Source of the DNA: Candidatus Phycosocius bacilliformis
GTDB lineage: Bacteria; Pseudomonadota; Alphaproteobacteria; Caulobacterales; Aquidulcibacteraceae
DNA: 64,000 bases
NCBI RefSeq assembly: GCF_003112735.1
Contig: NZ_BFBR01000001.1
Location: forward strand, 186,001 to 250,000
Reading direction: 5' to 3'
Translations under genes and position numbers: made by a program
Shown: positions 20,261 through 29,469 of the stretch, one piece after another
How positions within the stretch are numbered: the stretch's first letter is position 1
Layout of the letters: every line of letters starts with the position of its first letter
The notes under the pieces: generated by a model
What the model was told of the DNA's origin: nothing
What the model saw: only the letters and a program-made list of their open reading frames with translations
The model's database searches: none

Positions 20261-22387
20261 ATGAAGCGCCTGTTGTTGGTTCTAGTCCTGATCTTATCAA
20301 CCATGGTGTCAGGGCCCCGGCTTGCAACCGCCCAAGCCTTTGAACCGGCCAATGGGCCAATCGGGCCATCAGCGCGCTCGCAAAATGTCGAGATCACATT
20401 GATCAGCGCGGCCAGTAAAGTCGCGCCAGGTCAGACCGTCCAAGTGGCGTTGAAACAGACAATCGCGCGTGGCTGGCATACGTATTGGCGCAATCCCGGC
20501 GATAGCGGCGAACCAACAAGCCTGACATGGACCCTGCCCGAAGGCCTGACGGCCGGGGAGATTCGCTGGCCAGTACCCAGCGCCATCCCTTTCGGTCCGC
20601 TCGTCAATTATGGCTATTCTGACAGCGTTGTGCTGCCGGTTCAGCTCAGCATCCCGAAAAATGTGACACCGGGCACCAATCTGGCGATCAAAGTGGAAGC
20701 AAATTGGCTTGAATGCGCCGATATCTGCATCCCCGGCAGCGGAATTGTCAGCATCACTTTGCCCGTCAGCACCTCAAGCGAGGATGGCCCCGCGGCACGC
20801 GAAATCAGCACGACCTTATCCAATCTGCCCAAGCCTCTGCCGGGCCAAGCCCGCGTGAGCGATCTGGGCGATGCTGGCTTGCAATTGGTCATCAATGGCA
20901 TTCCGGCCAATGGCAAAGCCTATTTCTTTGCCTATGAATTGGCCAAAGGGGCGCTGGTGGATTTTGCCGCCCCCCAGACATTTGTTCAGGGCAAGGATGG
21001 CTTTGGCCTCAACCTCACCAAGTCGCCCTCCTTTCCGAAAGAGCTAACCGGCCCAATAGGCGGGGTGCTGGTGGTGGGTGAAGGCCGCACAGCTCAGGCG
21101 TATGACGTGTCTGCCGAGATGACGATTGCCCCGGCCATGACCCCGGTTGCAGGCGCACAAGACACACAAGCAGGCACGGGTCTGGGACTTGTGCAAGCCT
21201 GGCTGTTTGCTTTTTTGGGTGGCCTGATCCTCAATCTGATGCCGTGCGTGTTTCCCATCCTGTCAATGAAGGCATTGGGCTTATTGGAGGCCTCACAGGG
21301 CGACCGCCGTGAGGCCCGCCGCCATGGCCTGTTTTATGGTGCCGGGGTGCTGATATGTTTCATAGGATTGGCAGCGGCCTTAATCGGGTTGAAGGCGGCT
21401 GGTATGGCCATCGGATGGGGCTTTCAATTGCAAGCCCCGGCGGTCATCACCGGGCTTGCGATTTTGATGACATTGATCGGCTTCAACCTGCTGGGCTTTT
21501 TTGACATTGGGACCAGCCTGCAAGGTGCAGGTTCGGGCCTGACCCGATCAGGCGGGGCCACGGGTTCCTTCATGACCGGTGTCTTGGCTGTGGTGGTTGC
21601 CGCACCCTGCACGGCCCCCTTTATGGGCGCGGCCTTGGGCTATGCGGCGGTCCAACCCGCCCCACAAGCCTTGAGTATTTTTGCGGCCTTAGGTCTGGGT
21701 TTCGCAGCACCTTTTGTTGGTTTGACCTTTGCACCGGGACTGTTGAAGGCCCTGCCAAAGCCCGGTCCATGGATGGTGCGCCTGCGCGAGATCTTGGCAT
21801 TTCCGATGTTTGCCACAGCGATTTGGTTGATCTGGGTCGCCACTGCCCAAATCGGTCAAACCGGCGTGCTGGCCGCTTTGGGCGGGATTGTGATGGCCGG
21901 ATTGGCGGTCTGGGTCTGGCGCACGTGGGATAGCCGGACAGGCCGCCTGATTGGCCTTGCCATTTTGCTCCTCGGCCTTGGCGGGGCTGGCTTTTATGCA
22001 AGCATGGCCCCCGAGGCCAGCCAGCAGCGTGCCCAAGCGGGCCTTGATGGTGAGGCTTGGACACCAGCCCGCGTCAGCGAACTGCAAGCACAGGGCAAGG
22101 TTGTCTTTGTCAATTTCACCGCAGATTGGTGCGTGACCTGCAAGGTCAATGAAGCCACCGTCTTTGCCGACCCCAAGGTGCGCGATGCCCTGTCATCGGA
22201 TCGGGCTGTCTATCTGGTTGCTGATTGGACCAGCCGCGACGACATTATCGCCCAAGAGCTTGCCCGCCATGGCCGTGTGGGTGTTCCGCTCTATCTGGTG
22301 TATCAGGCCGGTCAGTCTGAACCCCAGATTTTGCCGCAATTGCCCAGTGTCGAGACCATTCTCACCGCGCTTGGGCCTGCGCGCTAG
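20261..22387 (+). CDS. DsbD/ScsB-type protein-disulfide reductase
   Basis: 708 residues (AGAAGGAAA upstream). Signal peptide (about 1-25), a periplasmic N-terminal domain with the CADIC cysteine pair, a multi-helix membrane domain (about 305-590) with redox cysteines in NLMPCVFPIL and AAPCTAPF, and a C-terminal thioredoxin domain with WCVTC near residue 623. It passes electrons from cytoplasmic thioredoxin to periplasmic partners. The N-terminal domain is longer than in E. coli DsbD and resembles ScsB. No scs or ccm neighbours are present, so the partner is unknown. Confidence 0.9.
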   Translation: MKRLLLVLVLILSTMVSGPRLATAQAFEPANGPIGPSARSQNVEITLISAASKVAPGQTVQVALKQTIARGWHTYWRNPGDSGEPTSLTWTLPEGLTAGEIRWPVPSAIPFGPLVNYGYSDSVVLPVQLSIPKNVTPGTNLAIKVEANWLECADICIPGSGIVSITLPVSTSSEDGPAAREISTTLSNLPKPLPGQARVSDLGDAGLQLVINGIPANGKAYFFAYELAKGALVDFAAPQTFVQGKDGFGLNLTKSPSFPKELTGPIGGVLVVGEGRTAQAYDVSAEMTIAPAMTPVAGAQDTQAGTGLGLVQAWLFAFLGGLILNLMPCVFPILSMKALGLLEASQGDRREARRHGLFYGAGVLICFIGLAAALIGLKAAGMAIGWGFQLQAPAVITGLAILMTLIGFNLLGFFDIGTSLQGAGSGLTRSGGATGSFMTGVLAVVVAAPCTAPFMGAALGYAAVQPAPQALSIFAALGLGFAAPFVGLTFAPGLLKALPKPGPWMVRLREILAFPMFATAIWLIWVATAQIGQTGVLAALGGIVMAGLAVWVWRTWDSRTGRLIGLAILLLGLGGAGFYASMAPEASQQRAQAGLDGEAWTPARVSELQAQGKVVFVNFTADWCVTCKVNEATVFADPKVRDALSSDRAVYLVADWTSRDDIIAQELARHGRVGVPLYLVYQAGQSEPQILPQLPSVETILTALGPAR

Positions 22388-22403
22388 ACTGGGTGTGCTG
22401 GCC

Positions 22404-23477
22404 TCAATCTTCGGCCTCAGCCAGACGACGGGCGGTATCATCGGCAATCAAGGCTTCGATCATTTCATCCAAGCCACTGCCTTCCAACAAAGTATCGAGC
22501 TTATAAAGCGTCAGATTGATGCGGTGATCGGTCACCCGGCCTTGGGGGAAATTATAGGTGCGGATCCGCTCTGAACGATCGCCGGACCCAACTTGGGATT
22601 GCCGACTGGCGGAGCGTTCGGCCGCCAGCGCTGCCCGCTGCATCTCATAGAGCCGCGCCTTGAGGGTGCGCATCGCATTGGCCCGGTTCTGGTGTTGGGA
22701 CTTTTCCGACGATGTCACCACAATGCCTGTCGGCAAGTGGGTGAGGCGGACCGCAGAATCGGTCTTGTTGACGTGCTGGCCACCGGCCCCGGAAGACCGA
22801 TATGTGTCGATGCGGATGTCCTTTTCCTGGATCTCGATTTCCACATCCTCGCGCGCGGGCAAAACGGCGACAGTGGCGGCCGATGTATGGATACGCCCAC
22901 CAGCTTCGGTGACAGGCACGCGCTGGACCCTGTGCACACCGCTTTCAAATTTGAGACGGCCAAACGCCCCTTCACCCGATACCGACGCGATGATTTCCTT
23001 ATAGCCGCCCATTTCCCCGTCCGAGACGCTCTCGATCTCGACCCGCCAGCCTCGTGTGGCGGCATAGCGTTGGTACATGCGGAACAAGTCACCGGCAAAC
23101 AGAGCCGCCTCATCCCCGCCTGTGCCAGCGCGGACTTCCAAGATGACATCGGCCTCGTCATCGGCATCCTTTGGCAAGAGCAGGATTTGCAATTCCTGCT
23201 CCATCTCCGGGATTTTCGTGCGCAGGATCTCAAGCTCGGCTTGCGCCATTTGCGCCATTTCATCCGAACCCGGCAGCTCCTGGATCATATCCTCAAGCTC
23301 ACCCCGCTCGGCACGGGCTTTTTCCAAGGCGCGGATGGCATCAGCGACCGGGGCGAGACTGGCGCGCTCTTTTGACAGGCGCATGATTTCAGGCCCGTCG
23401 GTTGAAACCGACAGGCGGGCATCAATCTCGTCGAAACGGTCGAGAACACGGACAAGGCGATCGTGGGTCAGGCGCAT
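22404..23477 (-). CDS. prfA: Peptide chain release factor 1
   Basis: 357 residues from the ATG at 23475-23477. Recognises UAA and UAG stop codons and triggers peptide release. The GGQ catalytic motif is in [17 protein letters not shown] (about 229-231), and the PVT (RVPVTE) that replaces PxT in RF1 selects it from RF2. The N-terminal coiled domain is intact. The methyltransferase gene prmC, often next to prfA, is not downstream here; the dsbD-like gene converges instead. Confidence 0.97.
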   Translation of the reverse strand: MRLTHDRLVRVLDRFDEIDARLSVSTDGPEIMRLSKERASLAPVADAIRALEKARAERGELEDMIQELPGSDEMAQMAQAELEILRTKIPEMEQELQILLLPKDADDEADVILEVRAGTGGDEAALFAGDLFRMYQRYAATRGWRVEIESVSDGEMGGYKEIIASVSGEGAFGRLKFESGVHRVQRVPVTEAGGRIHTSAATVAVLPAREDVEIEIQEKDIRIDTYRSSGAGGQHVNKTDSAVRLTHLPTGIVVTSSEKSQHQNRANAMRTLKARLYEMQRAALAAERSASRQSQVGSGDRSERIRTYNFPQGRVTDHRINLTLYKLDTLLEGSGLDEMIEALIADDTARRLAEAED

Positions 23478-23539
23478 AAGACGGCGGCGGTAGCATGACA
23501 GGGGCGGGTCGGTCGAGCAAAGACCGCATGACCCCAAAA

Positions 23540-23571
23540 GCAAAGGCGCGACCCTGTTGAGGATCGCGCCT
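23540..23571 (-). terminator. Intrinsic terminator after rpmB
   Basis: On the minus strand an eleven-position stem (23561-23571 with 23544-23554, one internal mismatch), loop of six, then TTGCTTTT. It lies between the rpmB stop and the prfA start, so prfA must have its own promoter nearby. Confidence 0.7.
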
Positions 23572-23621
23572 ATATGTTTCGAAGGCTGACAGCGATCACG
23601 CCATCAGACCAGATGATATGT

Positions 23622-23918
23622 CTAGGCAGCGGCCTTTTCAGCCAGCTTGGCTTTGATGTCGCGGCGGATCTTGCGCGCGCGGTCCGACATCTTGGTCTCG
23701 TCAATCTTCACAATATAGCCATCAAGGCCACCATTGTGATCGACCGAGCGCAAGGCAGCCATGGTGATACGCAGCTTGAAAGCGCGGCCCAAGACTTCCG
23801 AAGCCAGCGTCACGTCCTGCAGGTTTGGCAGATAACGGCGCTTGGTCTTAATGTTAGAGTGGCTGACAATATGGCCAACCATAGGACCGGTTCCAGTCAA
23901 TTCGCAACGGCGCGACAT
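23622..23918 (-). CDS. rpmB: 50S ribosomal protein L28
   Basis: 98 residues starting MSRRCELTGTGPMVGHIVSHSN, with the KRRYLPNLQ segment, diagnostic of L28. The RBS AAGAGAG precedes the ATG. It carries only the first cysteine of the zinc-type C- family. A single-gene transcript is likely: a promoter about 135 nt upstream and a terminator 50 bases after the stop. Confidence 0.97.
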   Translation of the reverse strand: MSRRCELTGTGPMVGHIVSHSNIKTKRRYLPNLQDVTLASEVLGRAFKLRITMAALRSVDHNGGLDGYIVKIDETKMSDRARKIRRDIKAKLAEKAAA

Positions 23919-24293
23919 GGCGATTTCTCTCTTGTTAGTGCCTTGCCACCCTCAACAGAAGAGTGCTCATCGGCGAATTCGTGATATCTGTCCTGCCCTG
24001 AACCAACAGCCCACACCCGTGTGAGCCGGGAGGTGATTGGACCAGTCAGAAGAGCGGCGCGGATACGGGTTTGTGGCGATAAAGTCAAGACAAGCGGTGC
24101 CGTGAAACTGCCAAACTGCGCTTTCTGGCCAACCGTGGCTGCACACAGCCATTTTACCGCTTTCTCACCAGATATTAACCTTATCGCCCCACTCAAGCCG
24201 TAATCCCTGTCTAAGTGCCGATTGTGACAGGTTTGCAGGAGGGGTCTGCCCACAGGTGCAGGCCGGAGCATTTGATCCACAGGTGAGACGTGC
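23919..24293. other. Intergenic region between divergent rpmB and tolQ
   Basis: 375 bases without a convincing gene. The left part is the rpmB leader. A good minus-strand promoter is visible at 24060-24088. The right part, upstream of tolQ, has AGGTGAG as the tolQ ribosome-binding site; I cannot pick a clear tolQ promoter. Confidence 0.6.
24060..24088 (-). promoter_or_regulatory. Sigma-70-type promoter of rpmB
   Basis: Minus strand TTGACT (24083-24088), 17-base spacer, TATCCG (24060-24065). Start near 24053, giving a leader of about 135 nt before rpmB. The -35 is the same TTGACT as in the rplU promoter. Confidence 0.5.
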
Positions 24294-24983
24294 ATGGACG
24301 CGGTGACAACAACAAGTTTTTCCTTCCTTGATCTGTTTTTGAAGGCCGATTGGGTCGTCAAATCGGTTATGATCGGCTTGGCACTGGCCTCGATCTGGTC
24401 ATGGGCTGTGGCAATCGACAAATGGCTGCAGATCCGCAAATTGGAAGCTGGCGCACGCGATGTTGAAGCCGCCCTTGCTGAAGGGCGCGGCATCGACGCC
24501 ATCGAAGAAAGCGCCCGCCCCGGCGACGCAATGGCCCGTGTGGTTGCTGTTGGCATGGCAGAAGCGCGCCTCGCGCGGCGTCTGCCCAATCAGACCGAAA
24601 CCGGTCTTTCCCGCGCGATCGAGCGGATGGAGCGGGTCATGCAAGCAGCCACCGCGCGGGAAATGGCGCGCGCTGAGCGTGGTCTGGCTGTACTGGCCAC
24701 CATTGGCTCATCAGCCCCCTTTATCGGCCTGTTTGGCACCGTCTGGGGCATTATGAATGCATTCCGCGGCATTGCCCAATCCAAGGACACCAATCTGGCC
24801 GTCGTCGCCCCCGGGATTGCAGAGGCCTTGTTTGCGACCGCGCTTGGCCTGCTGGCGGCCATTCCTGCAGTGATCTTTTACAATTGGCTGGCCGGCAGCC
24901 TCGACCGTTTTGCGGTTCGCCTCGATGCGTTGAGCGATGATGTGATCGCGCGCGTCTCGCGCCGTTTGCAGGACCCGACCTAA
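24294..24983 (+). CDS. tolQ: Tol-Pal system proton channel subunit TolQ
   Basis: 229 residues with the MotA/TolQ/ExbB layout: a first helix near 24-42, a long cytoplasmic loop, and two further helices near 139-160 and 180-205. The conserved block IGSSAPFIGLFGTVWGIMNAF is present. With TolR it forms the proton-driven motor that powers TolA at the division site. It is the first gene of a six-gene Tol-Pal operon and is one base away from tolR. Confidence 0.95.
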   Translation: MDAVTTTSFSFLDLFLKADWVVKSVMIGLALASIWSWAVAIDKWLQIRKLEAGARDVEAALAEGRGIDAIEESARPGDAMARVVAVGMAEARLARRLPNQTETGLSRAIERMERVMQAATAREMARAERGLAVLATIGSSAPFIGLFGTVWGIMNAFRGIAQSKDTNLAVVAPGIAEALFATALGLLAAIPAVIFYNWLAGSLDRFAVRLDALSDDVIARVSRRLQDPT

Positions 24984-24984
24984 G

Positions 24985-25425
24985 ATGGCGGCCGGACTGG
25001 GCATGCGGCGGGGTGGATCGCGACGAGGACGGCGCGGTCGTCGCCTGATGGGCGAGATCAACGTCACGCCCTTTGTCGATGTGATGCTGGTGCTATTGAT
25101 CATTTTCATGGTCGCCGCGCCCTTGCTGACGGTTGGCGTGCCGGTCGACCTCCCCAAGACAGAGGCCAAGAGCCTTCCGTCTGAACAAGAGCCTTTAACG
25201 GTCACCATCCTGGCCAATGGTCAGGTCTATTTGCAGAATGAAGTGGTTGCCTATGACCAATTGCTGCCGCGTCTGACCGCATTGGCTGGGGAAGGTTATG
25301 ATCGGCGCATCTTCATTCGCGCTGCTGAAAAGGCCCCTTATGGCATCGTCATGCAGGTGATGGCGCGGGTCAATTCAGCGGGCTACCGCAATCTGGGTCT
25401 GGTGACCGAAACGGTCGACCAATAA
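24985..25425 (+). CDS. tolR: Tol-Pal system protein TolR
   Basis: 146 residues. One membrane helix (about 32-50) preceded by GEINVTPFVDVMLVLLIIFMVAAP, which carries the protonatable aspartate of the ExbD/TolR family. The periplasmic domain ends in RIFIRAAEKAPYGIVMQVM and GYRNLGLVTE. Pairs with TolQ as the stator-like channel. The N-terminus is rich in glycine and arginine. Confidence 0.95.
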   Translation: MAAGLGMRRGGSRRGRRGRRLMGEINVTPFVDVMLVLLIIFMVAAPLLTVGVPVDLPKTEAKSLPSEQEPLTVTILANGQVYLQNEVVAYDQLLPRLTALAGEGYDRRIFIRAAEKAPYGIVMQVMARVNSAGYRNLGLVTETVDQ

Positions 25426-25440
25426 GCAGGACCTCGGGCC

Positions 25441-26415
25441 ATGCGCGCCAGCCAGCGTTCCCCAGCAAGCACTCAGACCCTGACCACACACTGGCAGGAC
25501 AGCCAAGGGTTTGGCCCCGGCGTCGCGGTTTCTGCTGTTGTCCATGTCGGCATTGTTGTGCTGGGCCTGATCAGTTGGCAAAACGCCCCCGCCTTCAAGC
25601 CTGAAGATGTGATCCCGGTTGCCATCGTCGCTGATACACCAAGCGCCATCGGCCCCGAAAGTGCGGCAGAAGCCGTCCGCACGGGGGAAGAAACCAGCGA
25701 GCTCACGGTTGCAGAAACCCCGCTCCCCGACGCGGCACCACGATCTGAACCTGTGCCAACGCCAAGCCCTGCCCCGGCATCAGCCCAACAGGCTGTGACC
25801 ACGCCCACGCCCAAATCCGCGCCCAAAGCACCCCCCCCACCCCAACCGGCCAAGGCCAGCACCTCTGCCAAGCCTGAACCGAGCCCAAGTAAGGCCGCCC
25901 TGAAGACCCAAGCTGCCCAGCCAGCGCCCAGTAGCGCCGCCAGCGCGCGCGCGCGTACCCAGCCCACGCCGCGCCCTGAACCTCAGTTCGATTTTGCTGC
26001 AGCCAGCGCGGCGGCCAGTGGTGCAGATTCCGGGGGACGGCGGGCCCCGCAATTGGCCGCTGCCGGACAGTCGGCCCGCCAAGGTCGTGCCGGCGGGGGA
26101 ACCCAATTGGCGGGAGATTTGGAATCAGCCCTGCGCGCGCAGATTTATCCCTGCTGGCAGGAGCCGTCAGACCCCTCACCGCGGCTGATTGTGTCCATCC
26201 AGATCGAATTGGGCCCTGACGGCAATTTGGTGCGCGAACCCAAGCTTATGCAGCCGACCAGTCGGGCTGGTGCCGATGGTCGGCTTTTGGTGGCAATTGA
26301 CAATGCGATGCGGGCTGTCCGGCAATGTGCGCCATTCGACCTGCCCGCCGACCGCTTTAACCAATGGCGACAGGTCAATTTCAGCTTTGACAAGCGCAAA
26401 GCTGCCCGACCTTGA
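25441..26415 (+). CDS. tolA: TolA-like energy transducer of the Tol-Pal system
   Basis: 324 residues. A single helix (about 27-46), a long alanine/proline/serine-rich linker (about 80-215) expected to span the periplasm, and a C-terminal TonB/TolA-like domain (LESALRAQIYPCWQEP onward). Links the TolQR motor to TolB-Pal at the outer membrane. The linker is proline-rich rather than the long lysine/alanine helix of E. coli TolA, which is common in alphaproteobacteria. Identity rests partly on its position between tolR and tolB. Confidence 0.88.
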   Translation: MRASQRSPASTQTLTTHWQDSQGFGPGVAVSAVVHVGIVVLGLISWQNAPAFKPEDVIPVAIVADTPSAIGPESAAEAVRTGEETSELTVAETPLPDAAPRSEPVPTPSPAPASAQQAVTTPTPKSAPKAPPPPQPAKASTSAKPEPSPSKAALKTQAAQPAPSSAASARARTQPTPRPEPQFDFAAASAAASGADSGGRRAPQLAAAGQSARQGRAGGGTQLAGDLESALRAQIYPCWQEPSDPSPRLIVSIQIELGPDGNLVREPKLMQPTSRAGADGRLLVAIDNAMRAVRQCAPFDLPADRFNQWRQVNFSFDKRKAARP

Positions 26416-26490
26416 TCTGCACATGTCCATAACAGAAATTTGTTTTACCCTGCCGCAAAATGTTCATCTTCTAAGGTCAGAAAAACGATC

Positions 26491-27813
26491 ATGACTGTCA
26501 CGCTGCCCCAGTTCGATTCCATCAAGCGCGCCATAATGGCTGTTGTTCTGGCTGTGGTCGCCGCTGTGTGCTGGGCCAGTCCAGCCAGCGCTCAGTTGAA
26601 CGTGAGCGTGACCGAAGGCCATCGCAGGCCCATGCCTATCGCGATTTCCGATTTCACAGGTCCCCATGGCAGTGCGATCTCGGCAGCTGTGCGCGACAAT
26701 CTGGCCCGCTCAGGCTTGTTTCAGGTCCAAAATCCGGACTCCTTCTTGCAGCGCGACATGGATGTGAATATCGCGCCGCGCTTTGCTGACTGGCGCGTGA
26801 TCAAGACCGAAGCGCTGGTCGTTGGCCGTGGAGGGGTCAATGCAGGCCGATTGCGGGTGGAGTTCCGGCTGTGGGATGTCTATGGCGAAAGCCAGATGCT
26901 GGGCCTTGAATTCTCGTCCACCGACGAAAATTGGCGTCGGATCGCCCATAAGGTCTCTGATGCGATCTATCGCCGTCTAACCGGCGAGGTCGGATATTTT
27001 GATAGCCGGGTGGTGTTTGTTGCCGAAAGCGGCACACGCAAGAACCGCATCAAGCGTTTGGCCGTGATGGATCAGGATGGTGCCAATCCAAGCTATTTGA
27101 CCGACGGGACCGAGCAGGTGCTCAATCCGCGCTTTAACGCCCAAGGCCAGCAAATTGTCTATTCTGCCCTCACCGACCGCGGCATCAAATTATGGGTGGT
27201 CGATATTGAGTCAGGCCGCAAGGAAGCCGTCGATGTACCGGGCAATATGGCCTTTGCACCCCGTTTCACGCCGGATGGCCAGTCGATCATCTTCAGTTCA
27301 GATAGGGACGGCGATACTGACATCTTCATCAAGAGCCTGCGCACTGGGAAACTGACGCAATTGACCCGCAATCCCGCCATCGACACCTCCCCCGACATGT
27401 CGCCCGATGGCCGTCAGATCGTGTTCACGTCAGACCGGGGCGGCAGCACACAGATTTACGCCATGAATGCGGACGGCTCAGGTGTGCGCCGACTGACGTT
27501 CGGCGAAGGGCGCTATTCCACAGCGGTTTGGTCGCCGAAGGGCGATCTCATCGCCTTCACCCGCCAATTGGGCGGCCAATTCCAAATTGGCGTGATGGCC
27601 GCCGATGGCTCAGACTTGCGCATTCTGGCCGAAGCCTATCTGGTGGAAGGCCCCACTTGGTCACCCAATGGCCGGGTCATCATGTTCCAGCGCGAGGCAG
27701 GTCCCGGCCAAGGCTCGAGTCTGTGGACTGTTGATGTCTCTGGCACCAATCTTCGCAAGTCGCCTTGGTCAGCACCCGGTTCAGATCCGGGCTGGTCAGC
27801 CATATTGCCATGA
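26491..27813 (+). CDS. tolB: Tol-Pal system protein TolB
   Basis: 440 residues from the ATG at 26491. A signal peptide (hydrophobic near 15-32, cut expected after ASAQ), an N-terminal TolB domain ([26 protein letters not shown]), then a beta-propeller of PD40 repeats seen as [32 protein letters not shown] and [11 protein letters not shown]. TolB binds Pal and TolA in the periplasm. Another in-frame ATG at 26536 is possible but would leave no basic n-region. Confidence 0.96.
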   Translation: MTVTLPQFDSIKRAIMAVVLAVVAAVCWASPASAQLNVSVTEGHRRPMPIAISDFTGPHGSAISAAVRDNLARSGLFQVQNPDSFLQRDMDVNIAPRFADWRVIKTEALVVGRGGVNAGRLRVEFRLWDVYGESQMLGLEFSSTDENWRRIAHKVSDAIYRRLTGEVGYFDSRVVFVAESGTRKNRIKRLAVMDQDGANPSYLTDGTEQVLNPRFNAQGQQIVYSALTDRGIKLWVVDIESGRKEAVDVPGNMAFAPRFTPDGQSIIFSSDRDGDTDIFIKSLRTGKLTQLTRNPAIDTSPDMSPDGRQIVFTSDRGGSTQIYAMNADGSGVRRLTFGEGRYSTAVWSPKGDLIAFTRQLGGQFQIGVMAADGSDLRILAEAYLVEGPTWSPNGRVIMFQREAGPGQGSSLWTVDVSGTNLRKSPWSAPGSDPGWSAILP

Positions 27814-27874
27814 TCGTGTTGCGTCCGAATTGCCTTTTGTCCTTCACCCACCTTTTCACAACAAGGAGCCTGCC

Positions 27875-28516
27875 ATGACGACCGCCCTCCAGACCCAGTC
27901 ATCCAACCCGCGTCACCACGTCAAATTGGGCCTTTTGCTTGTCGCCTCAAGCCTGGTTCTGACCGCCTGCGCCAGCACGAAGCCCGCCAAGCCGCCCGTT
28001 GCCGACACCACAGCGCCTGTTGCGGCCAATACCGAAGCAGCCCCCACCAGCGCCCCTGCGGCCCCTGCTGCTGACACGTCGGTTAGCTCTGCGCCTTTGG
28101 CACCAGCCACGCAGTCACCCGCGTATAATTACAATCAAACCAATCAGGGTGCGACCAATCTATCACCCTATGCCAATCTCGCTGAGGCTGGCGACCGCAT
28201 CTTCTTCCTGACGGACCGCTTTGATTTGACAGATGAGGCCCGTGCCATCCTGACCCGCCAGGCCGCGTGGATTAAGGGCAATCCCGGCAAGCGCGTGATC
28301 ATCGCGGGCAATTGTGACGAACGTGGTACGCGTGAGTATAATCTTGCCTTGGGCGCGCGCCGGGCCAGCGCCGCGCGAGACTTCCTGACCAGCCTTGGGG
28401 TGAGTGCGGACCGCATCGAGACTGTCTCCTATGGCAAGGAGCGTCCGATTGATGACCGGCCTAATCCTGAGGGCTGGGCCGTGAATCGAAATGCTCAGAC
28501 CATTCTTCTGGATTGA
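27875..28516 (+). CDS. pal: Peptidoglycan-associated lipoprotein Pal
   Basis: 213 residues from the ATG at 27875 (AAGGAG upstream). A lipoprotein signal ends in LTAC with the lipidated cysteine at residue 32, followed by an alanine/proline-rich spacer and a C-terminal OmpA-like domain with NCDERGTREYNLALGARRA. Pal tethers the outer membrane to peptidoglycan and is the endpoint of Tol energy. The spacer is longer than in enterics. Confidence 0.96.
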   Translation: MTTALQTQSSNPRHHVKLGLLLVASSLVLTACASTKPAKPPVADTTAPVAANTEAAPTSAPAAPAADTSVSSAPLAPATQSPAYNYNQTNQGATNLSPYANLAEAGDRIFFLTDRFDLTDEARAILTRQAAWIKGNPGKRVIIAGNCDERGTREYNLALGARRASAARDFLTSLGVSADRIETVSYGKERPIDDRPNPEGWAVNRNAQTILLD

Positions 28517-28518
28517 TC

Positions 28519-29469
28519 ATGATGCACAGACCTGCCCCCGGTGCTCTGTCCCTAACTGATGGGGCGCGCAGACCTCGCCGCGGTCTGCGACATGCAGCCG
28601 CGCATCTGGTATTGGGGGCGGGATTGGCCGTTGTGACTGCAGGTCTGTGCCTCCCCGCCAGTCTTGCTTGGGCACAAGCGCGCGGGGCAATTCAGCCTGA
28701 AGCGGCGCCAACTCCTGTAAATCCTGCACCAATTATCATCCCCCCGGTCTCAGCTGAGCCCGTATCAGCGCGTCTGATCATCCGTCTGGAACAGGTCGAG
28801 CGGCAGGCCGCAGAAATGACCGGGCGGATCGAAGTGCTCGAATCTGAACTGGCCCAGCAACGCGCCAGCCAATCGCGCTTATTGCAAGAATTAGAGGCGG
28901 AGCGGGCCAATCGCGCAGCCTCCCTTGCGGAGGGCGCTCCCGCTTCTGGAGACAGCCAAGCCGTGCGCGGCTCCGAGGTCGGATCAGCCAAACCTAGCAC
29001 CACCGAAACGGAAAGCCCTAAGCCCGCAATCGCCGAAACCAGCACACAAACCCCACCCGTCCCACCGCCACCACAAGCCTCTGCAGAGGCGCTTTATCGA
29101 GCCGCGGAACTGGCTTTGCAGCGCGGGGATTATCAATCCGCAGAAGCGAATCTCAATGATTTGGTCAGCCTTTATCCCGCCGCACCTGAAGGCGTCGAAG
29201 GCCGCTGGTTGCTGGGAGAAACACGCTTTGTTCAATCAGCCTGGGGACCGGCAGCGGAAGCCTATTTGAGTTATCTCAACACAGCACCGCAAGGTCGGCG
29301 GGCATCTGAATCGCTGTTGCGTTTGGCAGGCGCGTTTGGCCAAATGGGCAATTCCAAGATGCGCTGTTCAGCTTTGGCTGAGTTTCGCCGCCGCACACCC
29401 GCCCCTGATCCAACATTGAAGGCCCGTGCGGACGCCGAAGCAGGCCGCGCACCATGTCCGACCACCTAG
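28519..29469 (+). CDS. cpoB: Cell division coordinator CpoB (YbgF-like, TPR protein)
   Basis: 316 residues from the ATG at 28519, just after the pal stop. Signal peptide ending near AWAQA, a coiled-coil segment (about 82-135, IIRLEQVERQAAEMTGRIEVLESELA), a disordered linker and a C-terminal TPR domain starting with AEALYRAAELALQRGDYQSAEANL. CpoB links Tol to peptidoglycan synthesis during constriction. It overlaps tilS by 16 bases. Confidence 0.9.
   Translation: MMHRPAPGALSLTDGARRPRRGLRHAAAHLVLGAGLAVVTAGLCLPASLAWAQARGAIQPEAAPTPVNPAPIIIPPVSAEPVSARLIIRLEQVERQAAEMTGRIEVLESELAQQRASQSRLLQELEAERANRAASLAEGAPASGDSQAVRGSEVGSAKPSTTETESPKPAIAETSTQTPPVPPPPQASAEALYRAAELALQRGDYQSAEANLNDLVSLYPAAPEGVEGRWLLGETRFVQSAWGPAAEAYLSYLNTAPQGRRASESLLRLAGAFGQMGNSKMRCSALAEFRRRTPAPDPTLKARADAEAGRAPCPTT

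Noticed and set aside
22593-23375. Plus-strand open frame of 260 codons
   Set aside because: Antisense to prfA, no recognisable protein features.
25838-25860. C-rich stretch in tolA
   Set aside because: Part of the proline-rich coding linker, so not an RNA signal.
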